From contig JAADHC010000067.1 in assembly GCA_013152085.1 (NCBI GenBank), positions 1-50,966 of the forward strand: a DNA stretch of 50,966 nucleotides, in the 5' to 3' direction. The DNA is from Chlorobiota bacterium (GTDB taxonomy: Bacteria; Bacteroidota; Bacteroidia; Bacteroidales; VadinHA17). Below the pieces are notes generated by a model. The model was given only the letters and a program-made list of their open reading frames with translations. It did no database searches and was not told where the DNA came from. The position numbers and the translations under genes are program-made. Each line of letters starts with the position of its first letter. Position 1 is the first letter of the stretch. Shown piece after piece: positions 35,248-44,071 of this stretch.

Positions 35248-36134
35248 GTAATCTGTTGAAAAGAAGCATTACCGGCATAATTATCGTTGTTGCCATTACG
35301 CTGGGTCTTTTGATTAACAGCCTGGTATTCTTCCTGGTGTTTTTCGTGATCATGACTCTTGTATTATGGGAGTTTTATCATCTTATGCACATGGTAAAGA
35401 TCCGACCGCAATATAAATACGGACTTGCCATGGCATCCCTGATGTTTGTCCTCAACTTTTTTATTGCCGCCGGTATTCTGGACATCCACTATCTTGCCCT
35501 TTTGCTCGCACTTTCCGTATTTATCTATATTAATGAGTTGTTTCTGCAGCATAACCGGCCTTTTCATAATATTGCCTATACCTTTTTAGGAATTATTTAC
35601 ATTGCTTTACCCTTTAGCCTGTTCCCTTTTTTTGTACTTTCTGTTTCCGGTAAGGTTGCCGGACCGGTTCCCCTGGAAGGTAGTGAAGATATCCTGAATT
35701 ATCTGATCCAGCCATCCCATCTTATTCATTATTCACCCTTTATTCTGCTTGGGATTTTCATCCTCCACTGGATGTATGATACCGGCGCTTATCTTTCTGG
35801 CCGGTGGTTTGGTAAACGAAAATTATTCCGGCGTATCTCCCCGAAGAAAACATGGGAAGGCGTTTTAGGCGGGTCTCTTCTGGCCATAGTAACAGCGGTT
35901 GCATTGTCCCGTTTTTTTGATCAGGCAGGTGTGCTTACCTGGATAACAATCTCCCTGTTAATCATATTCTTCGGCACGCTGGGAGACCTGACGGAATCCA
36001 TGCTTAAACGTAAAATAGGGGTAAAAGACTCCGGAAAGTTACTCCCGGGGCACGGCGGATTTCTGGACCGGTTTGACGGAATATTACTAAGCATACCGGT
36101 CGTTTTTGCATGGCTGCAATTTATGATGCGATAA
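35244..36134 (+). CDS. cdsA: Phosphatidate cytidylyltransferase
   Basis: The 296-aa integral inner-membrane enzyme makes CDP-diacylglycerol. Seven or more hydrophobic segments are predicted, with the CdsA signature SPKKTWEG-near-GDLTESMLKRKIGVKDSGKLLPGHGG. It starts at TTG 35244 in a TTGA overlap with the DUF2007 gene. The neighbouring psd gene supplies phosphatidylethanolamine synthesis. Confidence 0.95.
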   Translation: MSNLLKRSITGIIIVVAITLGLLINSLVFFLVFFVIMTLVLWEFYHLMHMVKIRPQYKYGLAMASLMFVLNFFIAAGILDIHYLALLLALSVFIYINELFLQHNRPFHNIAYTFLGIIYIALPFSLFPFFVLSVSGKVAGPVPLEGSEDILNYLIQPSHLIHYSPFILLGIFILHWMYDTGAYLSGRWFGKRKLFRRISPKKTWEGVLGGSLLAIVTAVALSRFFDQAGVLTWITISLLIIFFGTLGDLTESMLKRKIGVKDSGKLLPGHGGFLDRFDGILLSIPVVFAWLQFMMR

Positions 36135-36136
36135 TC

Positions 36137-36808
36137 ATGGCAAAAACAACCATACATCGGGAAGGTTATCCGGCGATCCTTGTCTCCGGATTGTTTCTTA
36201 TCCTTCTGAATACTGCCCTGTTTTTGTTTTCCGGCCACTCCGAATGGAAATGGATCATACTTGCCGGAAGTATTTTTACCCTTCTATGGATTTGTCTCTT
36301 CTTCCGTAACCCCGAGAGAAAAATTATCCCTGCGAAAGATATTATTTATGCTCCTGCTGACGGTACCATTGTTGCCATAGAAAAAACGGTCGAAGCGGAA
36401 TATTTTGGAAAAGAGATGTTACAGATCTCTATTTTTATGTCAGCTTTCGATATTCATGTTAACCGTTATCCCATCGATGGAATTGTAAAATTTTCAAACT
36501 ATTCCCCGGGCCGTCACTTTATGGCTTTCAATCCCAAATCATCCGGTAATAATGAAAGACACTCTGTGGCTATCCTTCATTCATCGGGACAGGAGATTAT
36601 GGTCAGGCAAATCGCCGGAGCCATTGCCCGCAGAATTGTTAATTATGCTCATAAAAATAGCCGTGTTTCCCAGGGAAATGAATTGGGCTTTATTAAATTC
36701 GGCTCACGGGTTGATCTGTTCCTGCCTACGGATTGCCTTGTCGAGGTTGAACTGAACCGGAAAGTCTATGGAAATAAAACAGTTATTGCCAGATTTATCC
36801 ATTCCTGA
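36137..36808 (+). CDS. psd: Phosphatidylserine decarboxylase family protein
   Basis: About 223 aa (short, group-II-like form). Two membrane helices lie near the N-terminus (about 15-55). The catalytic fold follows, with APADGTI, ISIFMSAFDIHVNRYP and the processing site GFIKFGSRVDLF near the C-terminus. Cleavage at Gly-Ser (FGS) would create the pyruvoyl cofactor. I chose ATG 36137, just after the cdsA stop, over the earlier ATG inside cdsA. It completes a cdsA-psd phospholipid pair. Confidence 0.92.
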   Translation: MAKTTIHREGYPAILVSGLFLILLNTALFLFSGHSEWKWIILAGSIFTLLWICLFFRNPERKIIPAKDIIYAPADGTIVAIEKTVEAEYFGKEMLQISIFMSAFDIHVNRYPIDGIVKFSNYSPGRHFMAFNPKSSGNNERHSVAILHSSGQEIMVRQIAGAIARRIVNYAHKNSRVSQGNELGFIKFGSRVDLFLPTDCLVEVELNRKVYGNKTVIARFIHS

Positions 36809-36967
36809 TTCGCGGGCATATAAAATTATTCTCAAATAGATGATACGTCTTATCGTCTGGCTATTTGTCTGTTACACTTATCTTTCTAATTATATTACCA
36901 ACTTCTGCCTGATTTTTATCGCATTTATTCCGTATATTGCAAATTAAATCTAAAAAACCATATCATT

Positions 36968-37291
36968 ATGAAAAAAGTATTAGCAATAGCATTATTCAGT
37001 TTGTTTGCCATGGCATTGGTGGTTCCGGCTCAGGCGGTAACCGTAAAAAAAGTTGTAACGGTTGTGAACCAGCAAGATCCTCCCAAGAAAGCCAAAAAGA
37101 AAACCGAATGTAACAAAGCCACTAAGGCAGAAGCCAAGGCCGAATGCGACAAAGCAAAGGAAGCCAAGGCATCATGCTGCAGCAAATCAAAATCCGAAGC
37201 AACAGCAAAAAAAGCCGAATGCAAAAAGGAAAAAGCTGCCGCAACAAAAGCTACAGGAACCGAAAAAAAGGAACCTTCAAAACAAAAGTAA
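36968..37291 (+). CDS. Small secreted Lys/Ala/Cys-rich protein
   Basis: The 107-aa protein starts with a clear signal peptide (MKKVLAIALFSLFAMALVVP, cleavage after AQA). The mature part is composed mainly of Lys, Ala, Glu and Thr, with five cysteines in short clusters (TECNK, AECDK, ASCCSK, AECKK). It lacks any known domain and looks extended or helical and strongly basic. A TATATTGC sequence near 36933 may be the promoter, and a strong terminator follows at 37312, so it is likely its own unit. Metal binding or polyanion binding are both possible from composition alone; neither is shown. Confidence 0.75.
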   Translation: MKKVLAIALFSLFAMALVVPAQAVTVKKVVTVVNQQDPPKKAKKKTECNKATKAEAKAECDKAKEAKASCCSKSKSEATAKKAECKKEKAAATKATGTEKKEPSKQK

Positions 37292-37311
37292 AAAATGCCG
37301 TAACAGCAAAA

Positions 37312-37343
37312 AAAGTGCTCCGGGAGACTGAAGCACTTTTTTT
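37312..37343 (+). terminator. Rho-independent terminator
   Basis: AAAGTGCT (37312-37319) pairs with AGCACTTT around a 12-nt loop and is followed by a run of T residues. It ends the transcript of the small Lys/Cys-rich protein. Confidence 0.88.
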
Positions 37344-37351
37344 ATGCTCAT

Positions 37352-37960
37352 TCATTTGCCTATCTCAGCATCAATTTCTCTTATTACATCGTTGTATGAA
37401 TCAATAAGCAGCTTTTCTTTTTTGATAATATCTTCTATGGTAAGCATAATAATCAAAAATTCTTTCTTTGTCTCCTTTGGTTCAAAAATATCCTTAGTGT
37501 AAATATTTCCCTTTAATTCTTTGAGCACGTCGTTGATTGACTCTTGAATAAAAATCATTTTGGTAATTTCCGATAACAACCGGAATGGGAATTCTTTAAC
37601 TATTCCGGAGTATTTTGCAGTCTCCCATGTCACTGTTGTTATCGGGGGCATAACCAGTTTGAACTCTGCTTTTTTGAACATATCTGCAAACCCTAACTTA
37701 ATATCTGTAAAATCAAATTTCGATGAATAATAAGTTCCGAGGGTATCTAAAAGACGTTCATGTGCCTGAACAGATAAAGAAAGGCTATCACGGTTTCTGG
37801 TGATCTCTGTCTTAATATTTTTAATTACACCGATCATTTCATGTTTTGTCTGAACCTTGTCGTGATAATCTTTGGCAAAAAGTGCAAGGAGGACTGCAAA
37901 TATTACTGAAAACATTTCAATAATAATTGAAGTAATGGTTTTATTCCCTGAAAGATTCAT
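37352..37960 (-). CDS. Hypothetical protein with one N-terminal membrane segment
   Basis: 202 aa. One hydrophobic segment (about 12-30, IIIEMFSVIFAVLLALFAK) is followed by a mostly helical, Lys/Glu-rich domain of about 165 residues. There are no cysteines, and I can see no catalytic motif and no family I recognise with confidence. The pattern of a short anchor followed by a helical soluble part resembles several Bacteroidota DUF families. It stands alone between two terminators and could be a single-gene unit. Confidence 0.6.
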   Translation of the reverse strand: MNLSGNKTITSIIIEMFSVIFAVLLALFAKDYHDKVQTKHEMIGVIKNIKTEITRNRDSLSLSVQAHERLLDTLGTYYSSKFDFTDIKLGFADMFKKAEFKLVMPPITTVTWETAKYSGIVKEFPFRLLSEITKMIFIQESINDVLKELKGNIYTKDIFEPKETKKEFLIIMLTIEDIIKKEKLLIDSYNDVIREIDAEIGK

Positions 37961-38123
37961 GGTTGAGATATTAATGAGTAAAGGGAAACATCTGTTTGTG
38001 AAAGAATTCGTTGATTAAATAGCGGTAAAACAAATTTAATAAGACCATTAAACTTTACCAAAATATACAGTTATTCACTGAAAAATATCAACATTATGTT
38101 AATCGGGACAGGATTAAAAGGTA

Positions 38124-38161
38124 ACAATAAAAAATAAGTGCTTTCGTTGCCAGAAGCACTA
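38124..38161 (-). terminator. Rho-independent terminator of the metal-efflux operon
   Basis: On the minus strand AGTGCTT and AAGCACT pair around GAAA-containing loop sequence and are followed by TATTTTTTATT. It lies 42 bp past the DUF302 stop and ends the operon that starts with arsR at 47395. Confidence 0.75.
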
Positions 38162-38202
38162 TTCTGAAGGTTTTGTTCCGCAAGGAAACAATTTTTCTAC
38201 AT

Positions 38203-38598
38203 TTACAGGTTTTCAATTACTCTTTTCAGTTTTACGCTGATCTCTTCAGCAACTTCATTCAGCTTTTCATTTTTAACCGGCTCCATGGCTACGACGGGGT
38301 TAATGGCAGCAACCCGTGTTGAACCATCTTCGCTGCTGTACACGATAACGTTACAAGGCAGCATCAGGCCGATCTCCTCCTCTGCCTGCAGGGCCCGCAA
38401 GGCATTGGGAGGATTACAGGCACCTAAAATACGGTAGGGCCTGTGTTCAATACCCAGTTTGTCTTTCAGCGTGGCAGCCATATCAATATCGGCAACTACA
38501 CCGAAACCTTCCTTACTTAACGCTTCTCTTACTTTTTCCAAAGCTTTTTCATATGACAGTGAAAGCTTTTTGGTAAAACCATAATTTATTTGTTCCAT
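38203..38598 (-). CDS. DUF302 domain protein
   Basis: The 131-aa protein has the DUF302 pattern: SLSYEKALEKVREALSKEGFGVVADIDMAATLKDKLG, then YRILGACNPPNALRALQAEEEIGLMLPCNVIVY. Two cysteines, C61 in GACNP and C82 in LPCN, are conserved in this family and might bind metal or react; the role is unknown. It is the last gene of the metal operon, 58 bp downstream of the P1B ATPase. Confidence 0.9.
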   Translation of the reverse strand: MEQINYGFTKKLSLSYEKALEKVREALSKEGFGVVADIDMAATLKDKLGIEHRPYRILGACNPPNALRALQAEEEIGLMLPCNVIVYSSEDGSTRVAAINPVVAMEPVKNEKLNEVAEEISVKLKRVIENL

Positions 38599-38655
38599 TA
38601 TATTTAATTTTTCTTTCCGGTTAAAATTATTAAAATTCTCCTTTGAATTTCCCGA

Positions 38656-40533
38656 CTATACCATGTTTGCCCTCAGCCCATTTCCAACAGCAAGCAATTC
38701 GGAAACCTCATGTATAACCACAGCTGAGGCAATGGTCAGCAATCCGGACAATGCCGAAGGGATCATCGCTGCCAGTATCAGTATGGAAAAAATGATATTT
38801 TGTTTGCTTATTTTTCCTACCTGACGTCCCATTACAAGTGCATAGACAATCCCATCAAGACGATCACCCATCAGGGCAATATCGGCTGTTTCGATGGCCG
38901 CATCGGTACCGGCAACCCCCATGGCAATTCCGACTGTGGCACTGGCCAGCGCAGGTATATCGTTGATCCCGTCACCTACCATGGCTACATTTCCGTATTG
39001 CTTTTCAAGTTCCTTTACCACTGCCACTTTATCTTCAGGCTTCATTCCTGCGCGGAAATCATCAATATTCAGCTTCCCGGCAATAGCCTGTGCTGTTTCC
39101 GGGTTATCCCCTGTAATCATGATAACACGAACACCCATCCGGTGCAGGTTTTGTACAAGTTCTCGTGCTTCATCGCGTATCTGGTCCTGCAGTCCGATAA
39201 TCCCGTATATTTCATCTTTTGTCCCGGTAAAAATCACCGTTTTGCCTTCACTTGTCAGCTTCCGAACCTGTTCCATTATTTTTAAGGAAACCGCTTTCTC
39301 ATCAAACAATACCTTTTTCCCGCAACGGATTTCCTGATCTCCCACCTGGGCTATAACACCTGCTCCCGGAATATTGTTAAATCCCGAAATCTCTTTTGTA
39401 ACGATTCCCTGTTCTTCAGCTTTCCCGACCACTGCCTTCGCAAGCGGATGTTCTGACAAATGTTCTGCCTGAAAGGCCATCTCAAGAACCTCCTTTTCGG
39501 TATGGTTAAAACCGGTAATATCGGTAATCACCGGCTTTCCTGTAGTCAGCGTTCCGGTTTTATCCAGCGCCACGGCTTTTATCTTTTTCAGATTTTCCAG
39601 GTGCATTCCTCCTTTAATCAGGATCCCATTTCTCCCGGCTTTTCCGATACCTGCAGCTACGGCAACCGGCATAGACATCACCAGGGCACAGGGTGCGGCT
39701 GCCACCAGCAGTATAATGGCTTTATTTGCCCAGAAAACCATATCCCCTCCAAAAACCAGGGGAAAAAGGAATAACAGCAGGGAAAAAACCAGCACCAATG
39801 GGGTATAAATCCTTCCGAAACGGCTGATAAATGTCTGTGCTTTCCCTTTCTGTTCCTGTGCTTCCTCGACCAGATGAATCATCTTTGACAAGGTATTATC
39901 CTCAAACGCCTTGGTTACCTTTATTTTCAGGGCTCCGTTCAGGTTAATGGTTCCGGCAAAAACGAGCATCCCGTCTTTCTTGTATACCGGAACAGATTCA
40001 CCGGTCACCGGCGCTTCATCCACTTCAGATTCTCCTTCGTTGACAACTCCGTCGGTAGGAACAGATTCTCCCGGACGTACCAGGAAAATATCTCCCGGCT
40101 TTAACGATTCTGCCGGTAATACAATTTCAGTATCATCCCTGATGACACAAGCTTCTTTAGGCGCCAGGTCAAGCAATGCCCGGATGGATTGGCGCGTTCT
40201 GGTATAGGCATAGGATTCAAACCCTTCGGCAAGAGCATACAATACTACCAGGAAGGCAGCTTCATCCCACATTCCTAAAACTGCCGCCCCTGTCGTAGCC
40301 GCCAGCATAAGAATTTCAATATCGATCTTCCCTTCCTTAAATAAATCCTCTATCCCTTCCCTGATCCAGAAATAGCCGCCTGTAAACATTGCTGCCAGAT
40401 ATCCGGTAATGCGGACAGCCGGTGGCAATGTGATTACCCGTTCAAGAACAAAGATCACACTTGCAATCAAGGCTGCGATCAGCGCATTGCGTATCGCCGG
40501 GTAAGTAAACCATTTAAATGTTTTATATTCCAT
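38656..40533 (-). CDS. P1B-type heavy-metal ATPase with atypical APC membrane motif
   Basis: 625 aa. There is no N-terminal heavy-metal domain; about six to eight membrane segments are predicted. The actuator TGES lies near 178, the phosphorylation site DKTGT at D324, and GDGIND near the C-terminus. The transmembrane metal site reads A280-P281-C282, where Cu/Zn pumps have CPC and Co/Fe-type (P1B-4) pumps have SPC. A histidine-glutamate pair (H608, E609) in the last helix resembles the P1B-4 HEGGT position but reads HEVSE. The cargo metal is uncertain. It lies 14 bp after the PII gene in the metal operon. Confidence 0.9.
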   Translation of the reverse strand: MEYKTFKWFTYPAIRNALIAALIASVIFVLERVITLPPAVRITGYLAAMFTGGYFWIREGIEDLFKEGKIDIEILMLAATTGAAVLGMWDEAAFLVVLYALAEGFESYAYTRTRQSIRALLDLAPKEACVIRDDTEIVLPAESLKPGDIFLVRPGESVPTDGVVNEGESEVDEAPVTGESVPVYKKDGMLVFAGTINLNGALKIKVTKAFEDNTLSKMIHLVEEAQEQKGKAQTFISRFGRIYTPLVLVFSLLLFLFPLVFGGDMVFWANKAIILLVAAAPCALVMSMPVAVAAGIGKAGRNGILIKGGMHLENLKKIKAVALDKTGTLTTGKPVITDITGFNHTEKEVLEMAFQAEHLSEHPLAKAVVGKAEEQGIVTKEISGFNNIPGAGVIAQVGDQEIRCGKKVLFDEKAVSLKIMEQVRKLTSEGKTVIFTGTKDEIYGIIGLQDQIRDEARELVQNLHRMGVRVIMITGDNPETAQAIAGKLNIDDFRAGMKPEDKVAVVKELEKQYGNVAMVGDGINDIPALASATVGIAMGVAGTDAAIETADIALMGDRLDGIVYALVMGRQVGKISKQNIIFSILILAAMIPSALSGLLTIASAVVIHEVSELLAVGNGLRANMV

Positions 40534-40547
40534 TGTTCCAGATTCAG

Positions 40548-40889
40548 TTAAACAGCATTTATACCATGTTCCCCTGTTGCAATCCTGACCGCATCACTAA
40601 CTTCCAGCACATAAATTTTCCCGTCTCCTTTCAATCCTGTATGTGCCGTTTTTTCGATAATATCCATGATTTCATCTACCTTATCGTGTGTACAGAATAT
40701 CTCAATTTTGGTACAGGGGATATAATCCACAAGATCCTCAACGATCCGGTGAGGGGCATTTTTTGCTTTTCCCCTTCCAAATCCCCGTACGTCACTGACA
40801 CTCATTCCAGTCATCCCTTCTACATGATGAAGGGCCATTGTTACCGGTGCCAGTTTGTGCGGTTTGATATAAGCGATTATCATTTTCAT
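40548..40889 (-). CDS. PII-family signal protein in a metal-efflux operon
   Basis: The 113-aa GlnB-like protein starts MKMIIAYIKPHKLAPV. It keeps the B-loop end (TGLKGDGKIYVLEV), but its T-loop region (GKAKNAPHRIVEDLVDYIPC) has no tyrosine at the apex, so uridylylation in the GlnB manner is not expected. PII variants next to RND metal-efflux genes are a known group (PII-NG). Cysteines in IPCTKIEIFCTH are candidate metal-sensing residues, by inference only. It lies 25 bp downstream of the pump gene and 14 bp upstream of the ATPase gene. Confidence 0.88.
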   Translation of the reverse strand: MKMIIAYIKPHKLAPVTMALHHVEGMTGMSVSDVRGFGRGKAKNAPHRIVEDLVDYIPCTKIEIFCTHDKVDEIMDIIEKTAHTGLKGDGKIYVLEVSDAVRIATGEHGINAV

Positions 40890-40914
40890 TTTATCTCTGT
40901 TTTTAAATTAGTTA

Positions 40915-43900
40915 TCATTTTTCTTCGGATTTTATAGCATAATTTACGTTGATGGCAAACCATTTATATATTGAGGGTATTACAAGCAATGTCAGCAAAG
41001 TGGATGTAACCAAACCTCCTGTAACCACCGTTGCCAGCGGTCGCTGGACTTCACTGCCCGTACCTGTGGCCATAAGCAGGGGAATAAGTCCGAGCGCGGT
41101 TGTAAGGGCAGTCATCAGTACCGGACGCAGGCGCAGGGAAGCTCCTTTTACCGAAGCTGCGTCAACCGGCATACCATCTCGTACCAATTGGTTTATGTAT
41201 GTTACCATGACCATCCCGTTTTCAAGGGCAATACCAAACAGGGCAATGAAACCGACAGACGAGGGAACCGAAAGATTCTGGTTTGTCAGCCACAGGGCTA
41301 CAATCCCGCCGACAAGTGCCAGTGGTATGTTTAACAGAATCAGTAGTGTGTTCTTCAGGGATGAAAAACTGGAATAAAGCAATAAAAAGATCACCAGCAG
41401 GGTAACAGGGATAACCACCCCCAACCGTTTGTTGGCTTGCTGTTGCAGACGGAACTGTCCTCCCCAGGTAACAAAATACCCTGTGGGCAAATTGACATTC
41501 TGCTCAATAGCCTGTTGGCCACCGGCAACAAACGATCCGATATCCCGGCCTTCGACATTACACTGAATGGTAATAAACCGCTGGCTGTTTTCACGGGTGA
41601 TCTGGCGGGGACCAACCAGCTCACGGATTTCGGCCAGTTGCTCAAGCGGTATGCGCGTTCCGTTAGGCGCTTCAATGAGGATACGTCGAATCTGCGTAAT
41701 ATCTTTCCTGTCTTCCTCGCCATACCGCACCAGGATATCAAACCGCTTAACTCCCTCGAAAAGTTGTCCCGCCGTTTCACCACCGACGGCTGCACGGATT
41801 ACCTCCTGAACATCCTCGATGTTCACGCCATACAGGGCTATTGCCTGGCGGTTCACCTGAATCAGCAACTGTGGCGTTCCGCTGACCTGATCGGTCTGTA
41901 CATCCGTTGCCCCGGGAACCTTCCTGATCACATTGGCAATCTGATCTGCCGTTTCCTTGAGCCGGTCGAGGTCATCTCCGTAAAGCTTTATGGCCAGTTC
42001 GGCACGTACCCCTTCCAGCAATTCATCTACCGTCATCTGAATCGGTTGGGTAAAATTGGAAAGAACCCCCGGAATTTCACCCACCTCCCGGCGAATTACT
42101 TTTTCTATATCCTCCTGTGTTTCCGCATGCCTCCACTCATCCACGGGTTTAAGCAGAATATACATCTCCGCACTATTGACCGGATCGGTATGCGCTCCTA
42201 CCTCTCCACGCCCGATCCGCGTTACAACATGTTCCACTTCCGGGACCTTCATGACACGCCGCTCCACAATTTGTGTTATCCGGGTACTCTCATTCAGCGA
42301 AATGGACGGAGCCATGGTCAGGCGCAAAACGATTGTTCCTTCCTGTAAGGTAGGCGTGAACTCCGATCCGAGGCGGGGATAAACAAAAGCCCCTCCCCCG
42401 AGCAGGACTACCCCCAGAATAATCGCAACAATCCTGTGTTTCACAAAATACCGGATCACCGGCAGATAAAGAATATTCAGAAAACGGACAATGAAATTTT
42501 CCCGTGATTGTTCCGGTTCTGCCACCTTCCTTTTTTTCACGGAAGGCCTTTTCATAATCAAGAACGAAAAAAGCGGCGCCAGGATCACGGCAAAGATCAG
42601 GGAACCCAGCATGGCCATGGAGACGGTATAGGCAAGCGGTCTGAAAGTCTTTCCTTCAACACCACGGAGGGTGAAAAGAGGCAGAAAGACCACAATAATA
42701 ATTACGATGGCAAAAACAACCGGACGTACCACCTCTTTCCCCGCACGCGCCACAACATGAATACGCGGTTCATCCTTTGGTGCCGCCCGTAACAACCGGT
42801 CAATATTTTCCACCACCACAATGGTTCCGTCAACCATCATCCCGATGGCAATGGCCAGCCCGCCAAAAGACATCAGGTTTACCGAAATGTTAAACATGTA
42901 CATGCCGATCAGGGCAAAAAGAATGGAAAAGGGCAATGAAATAATGACCACGATGCTGGGACGCAGGGACCCCATGAACAGTATCAGAATAATGGTTACC
43001 AGAATGATACCCTGGATCAATGCCCGGATTACAGTGTTTACAGCAGCCTCAACGAGTTCTTTCTGCTGGTAATACGGAACGATTCGCACACCTTCGGGCA
43101 ATGCTTTGTTTATTTCAGCCATTTTCTCCTCGACATGTCCGATTACGGTAGAGGAGTTGCTGCCATAAAGTTTTACGACCATCCCCGAAACAACCTCTTC
43201 AATGCCGTCACGTGTCTGAACACCCCGGCGCACAGCTCCTCCAACTTTAACATCAGCCAGTTGTTTCAGGAAGACCGGAGTGCCGTCTTTCGTCTTGATC
43301 ACAATATTTTCAATATCCGAAATGTTGGTCACCAGACCCACTGACCGGACAATAAATTCCTCCGAATTCCTTTCAATAAACTGGGCACCGACATTCAGGT
43401 TGTTCGCTTTGATCTTTTCAATGACATTCTGTATGGTTACATCATAACGCAACAGGGCATCAGGATTGATCATCACCTGAAACTGTTTTTCCCATCCACC
43501 GATACCCAATACTTCCGTAACCCCGGGAACGGTTTGTAACTGATATTTTATCAGCCAGTCCTGGATAGTACGTAACTCTGTCAACGAGTACTGACCTGTC
43601 GTATCCTCAAGATAATAAAACAGGATCAGTCCCATGCCGGTAGATATCGGACCCATTTTCGGGTCACCGAAACCTTCAGGAATCTGCTCCCGGGCCTCCT
43701 GGAGCCTTTCATTAACAAGTTGCCGCGCAAAATAGATATCCGTCCCGTCTTTAAAATAAATATTGACAACAGACAATCCGAAATTGGATACTGACCTGAT
43801 TAACTCGACATCCGGCAGTCCGTTCATGGAGGTTTCAACGGGAAAAGTAATGTACTTCTCAATCTCTTCCGGAGCAAGACCTTCCGTTTCGGTAAATACC

Positions 43901-44040
43901 TGAACCAGCGAAGGGGATACATCAGGAAAAGCATCAATGGGTAATTTGGTATAACTCATATATCCCGCAGCCATTACCAGTACAGCCAGTGTCGCCGCCA
44001 GTAATCTGTTCTTCAGTGAAAAATCAATCCATTTGTTCAT
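40915..44040 (-). CDS. CusA/CzcA family heavy-metal RND efflux pump
   Basis: The 1041-aa inner-membrane pump has the usual 12 membrane segments and two large periplasmic loops. It opens NKWIDFSLKNRLLAATLAVL, and the characteristic IDAFPDVSPSLVQV follows. The proton-relay helix reads GGLAIAIGMMVDGTIVVVEN. It lacks the DFGxxxDG form of Zn/Co/Ni exporters, so it looks more like the HME4/HME5-type pumps; I give this from family memory. The neighbouring repressor is CadC-like. It starts 31 bp after the adaptor gene. Confidence 0.95.
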   Translation of the reverse strand: MNKWIDFSLKNRLLAATLAVLVMAAGYMSYTKLPIDAFPDVSPSLVQVFTETEGLAPEEIEKYITFPVETSMNGLPDVELIRSVSNFGLSVVNIYFKDGTDIYFARQLVNERLQEAREQIPEGFGDPKMGPISTGMGLILFYYLEDTTGQYSLTELRTIQDWLIKYQLQTVPGVTEVLGIGGWEKQFQVMINPDALLRYDVTIQNVIEKIKANNLNVGAQFIERNSEEFIVRSVGLVTNISDIENIVIKTKDGTPVFLKQLADVKVGGAVRRGVQTRDGIEEVVSGMVVKLYGSNSSTVIGHVEEKMAEINKALPEGVRIVPYYQQKELVEAAVNTVIRALIQGIILVTIILILFMGSLRPSIVVIISLPFSILFALIGMYMFNISVNLMSFGGLAIAIGMMVDGTIVVVENIDRLLRAAPKDEPRIHVVARAGKEVVRPVVFAIVIIIVVFLPLFTLRGVEGKTFRPLAYTVSMAMLGSLIFAVILAPLFSFLIMKRPSVKKRKVAEPEQSRENFIVRFLNILYLPVIRYFVKHRIVAIILGVVLLGGGAFVYPRLGSEFTPTLQEGTIVLRLTMAPSISLNESTRITQIVERRVMKVPEVEHVVTRIGRGEVGAHTDPVNSAEMYILLKPVDEWRHAETQEDIEKVIRREVGEIPGVLSNFTQPIQMTVDELLEGVRAELAIKLYGDDLDRLKETADQIANVIRKVPGATDVQTDQVSGTPQLLIQVNRQAIALYGVNIEDVQEVIRAAVGGETAGQLFEGVKRFDILVRYGEEDRKDITQIRRILIEAPNGTRIPLEQLAEIRELVGPRQITRENSQRFITIQCNVEGRDIGSFVAGGQQAIEQNVNLPTGYFVTWGGQFRLQQQANKRLGVVIPVTLLVIFLLLYSSFSSLKNTLLILLNIPLALVGGIVALWLTNQNLSVPSSVGFIALFGIALENGMVMVTYINQLVRDGMPVDAASVKGASLRLRPVLMTALTTALGLIPLLMATGTGSEVQRPLATVVTGGLVTSTLLTLLVIPSIYKWFAINVNYAIKSEEK

Positions 44041-44071
44041 GATATCTTCAATTTAAATGGTTAAACCGGTT

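Noticed and set aside
40915-44040. A Zn/Co/Ni-type (DFGxxxDG) RND pump
   Set aside because: The proton-relay helix reads GGLAIAIGMMVDGTIVVVEN, lacking the DFG form, so the metal is left open.
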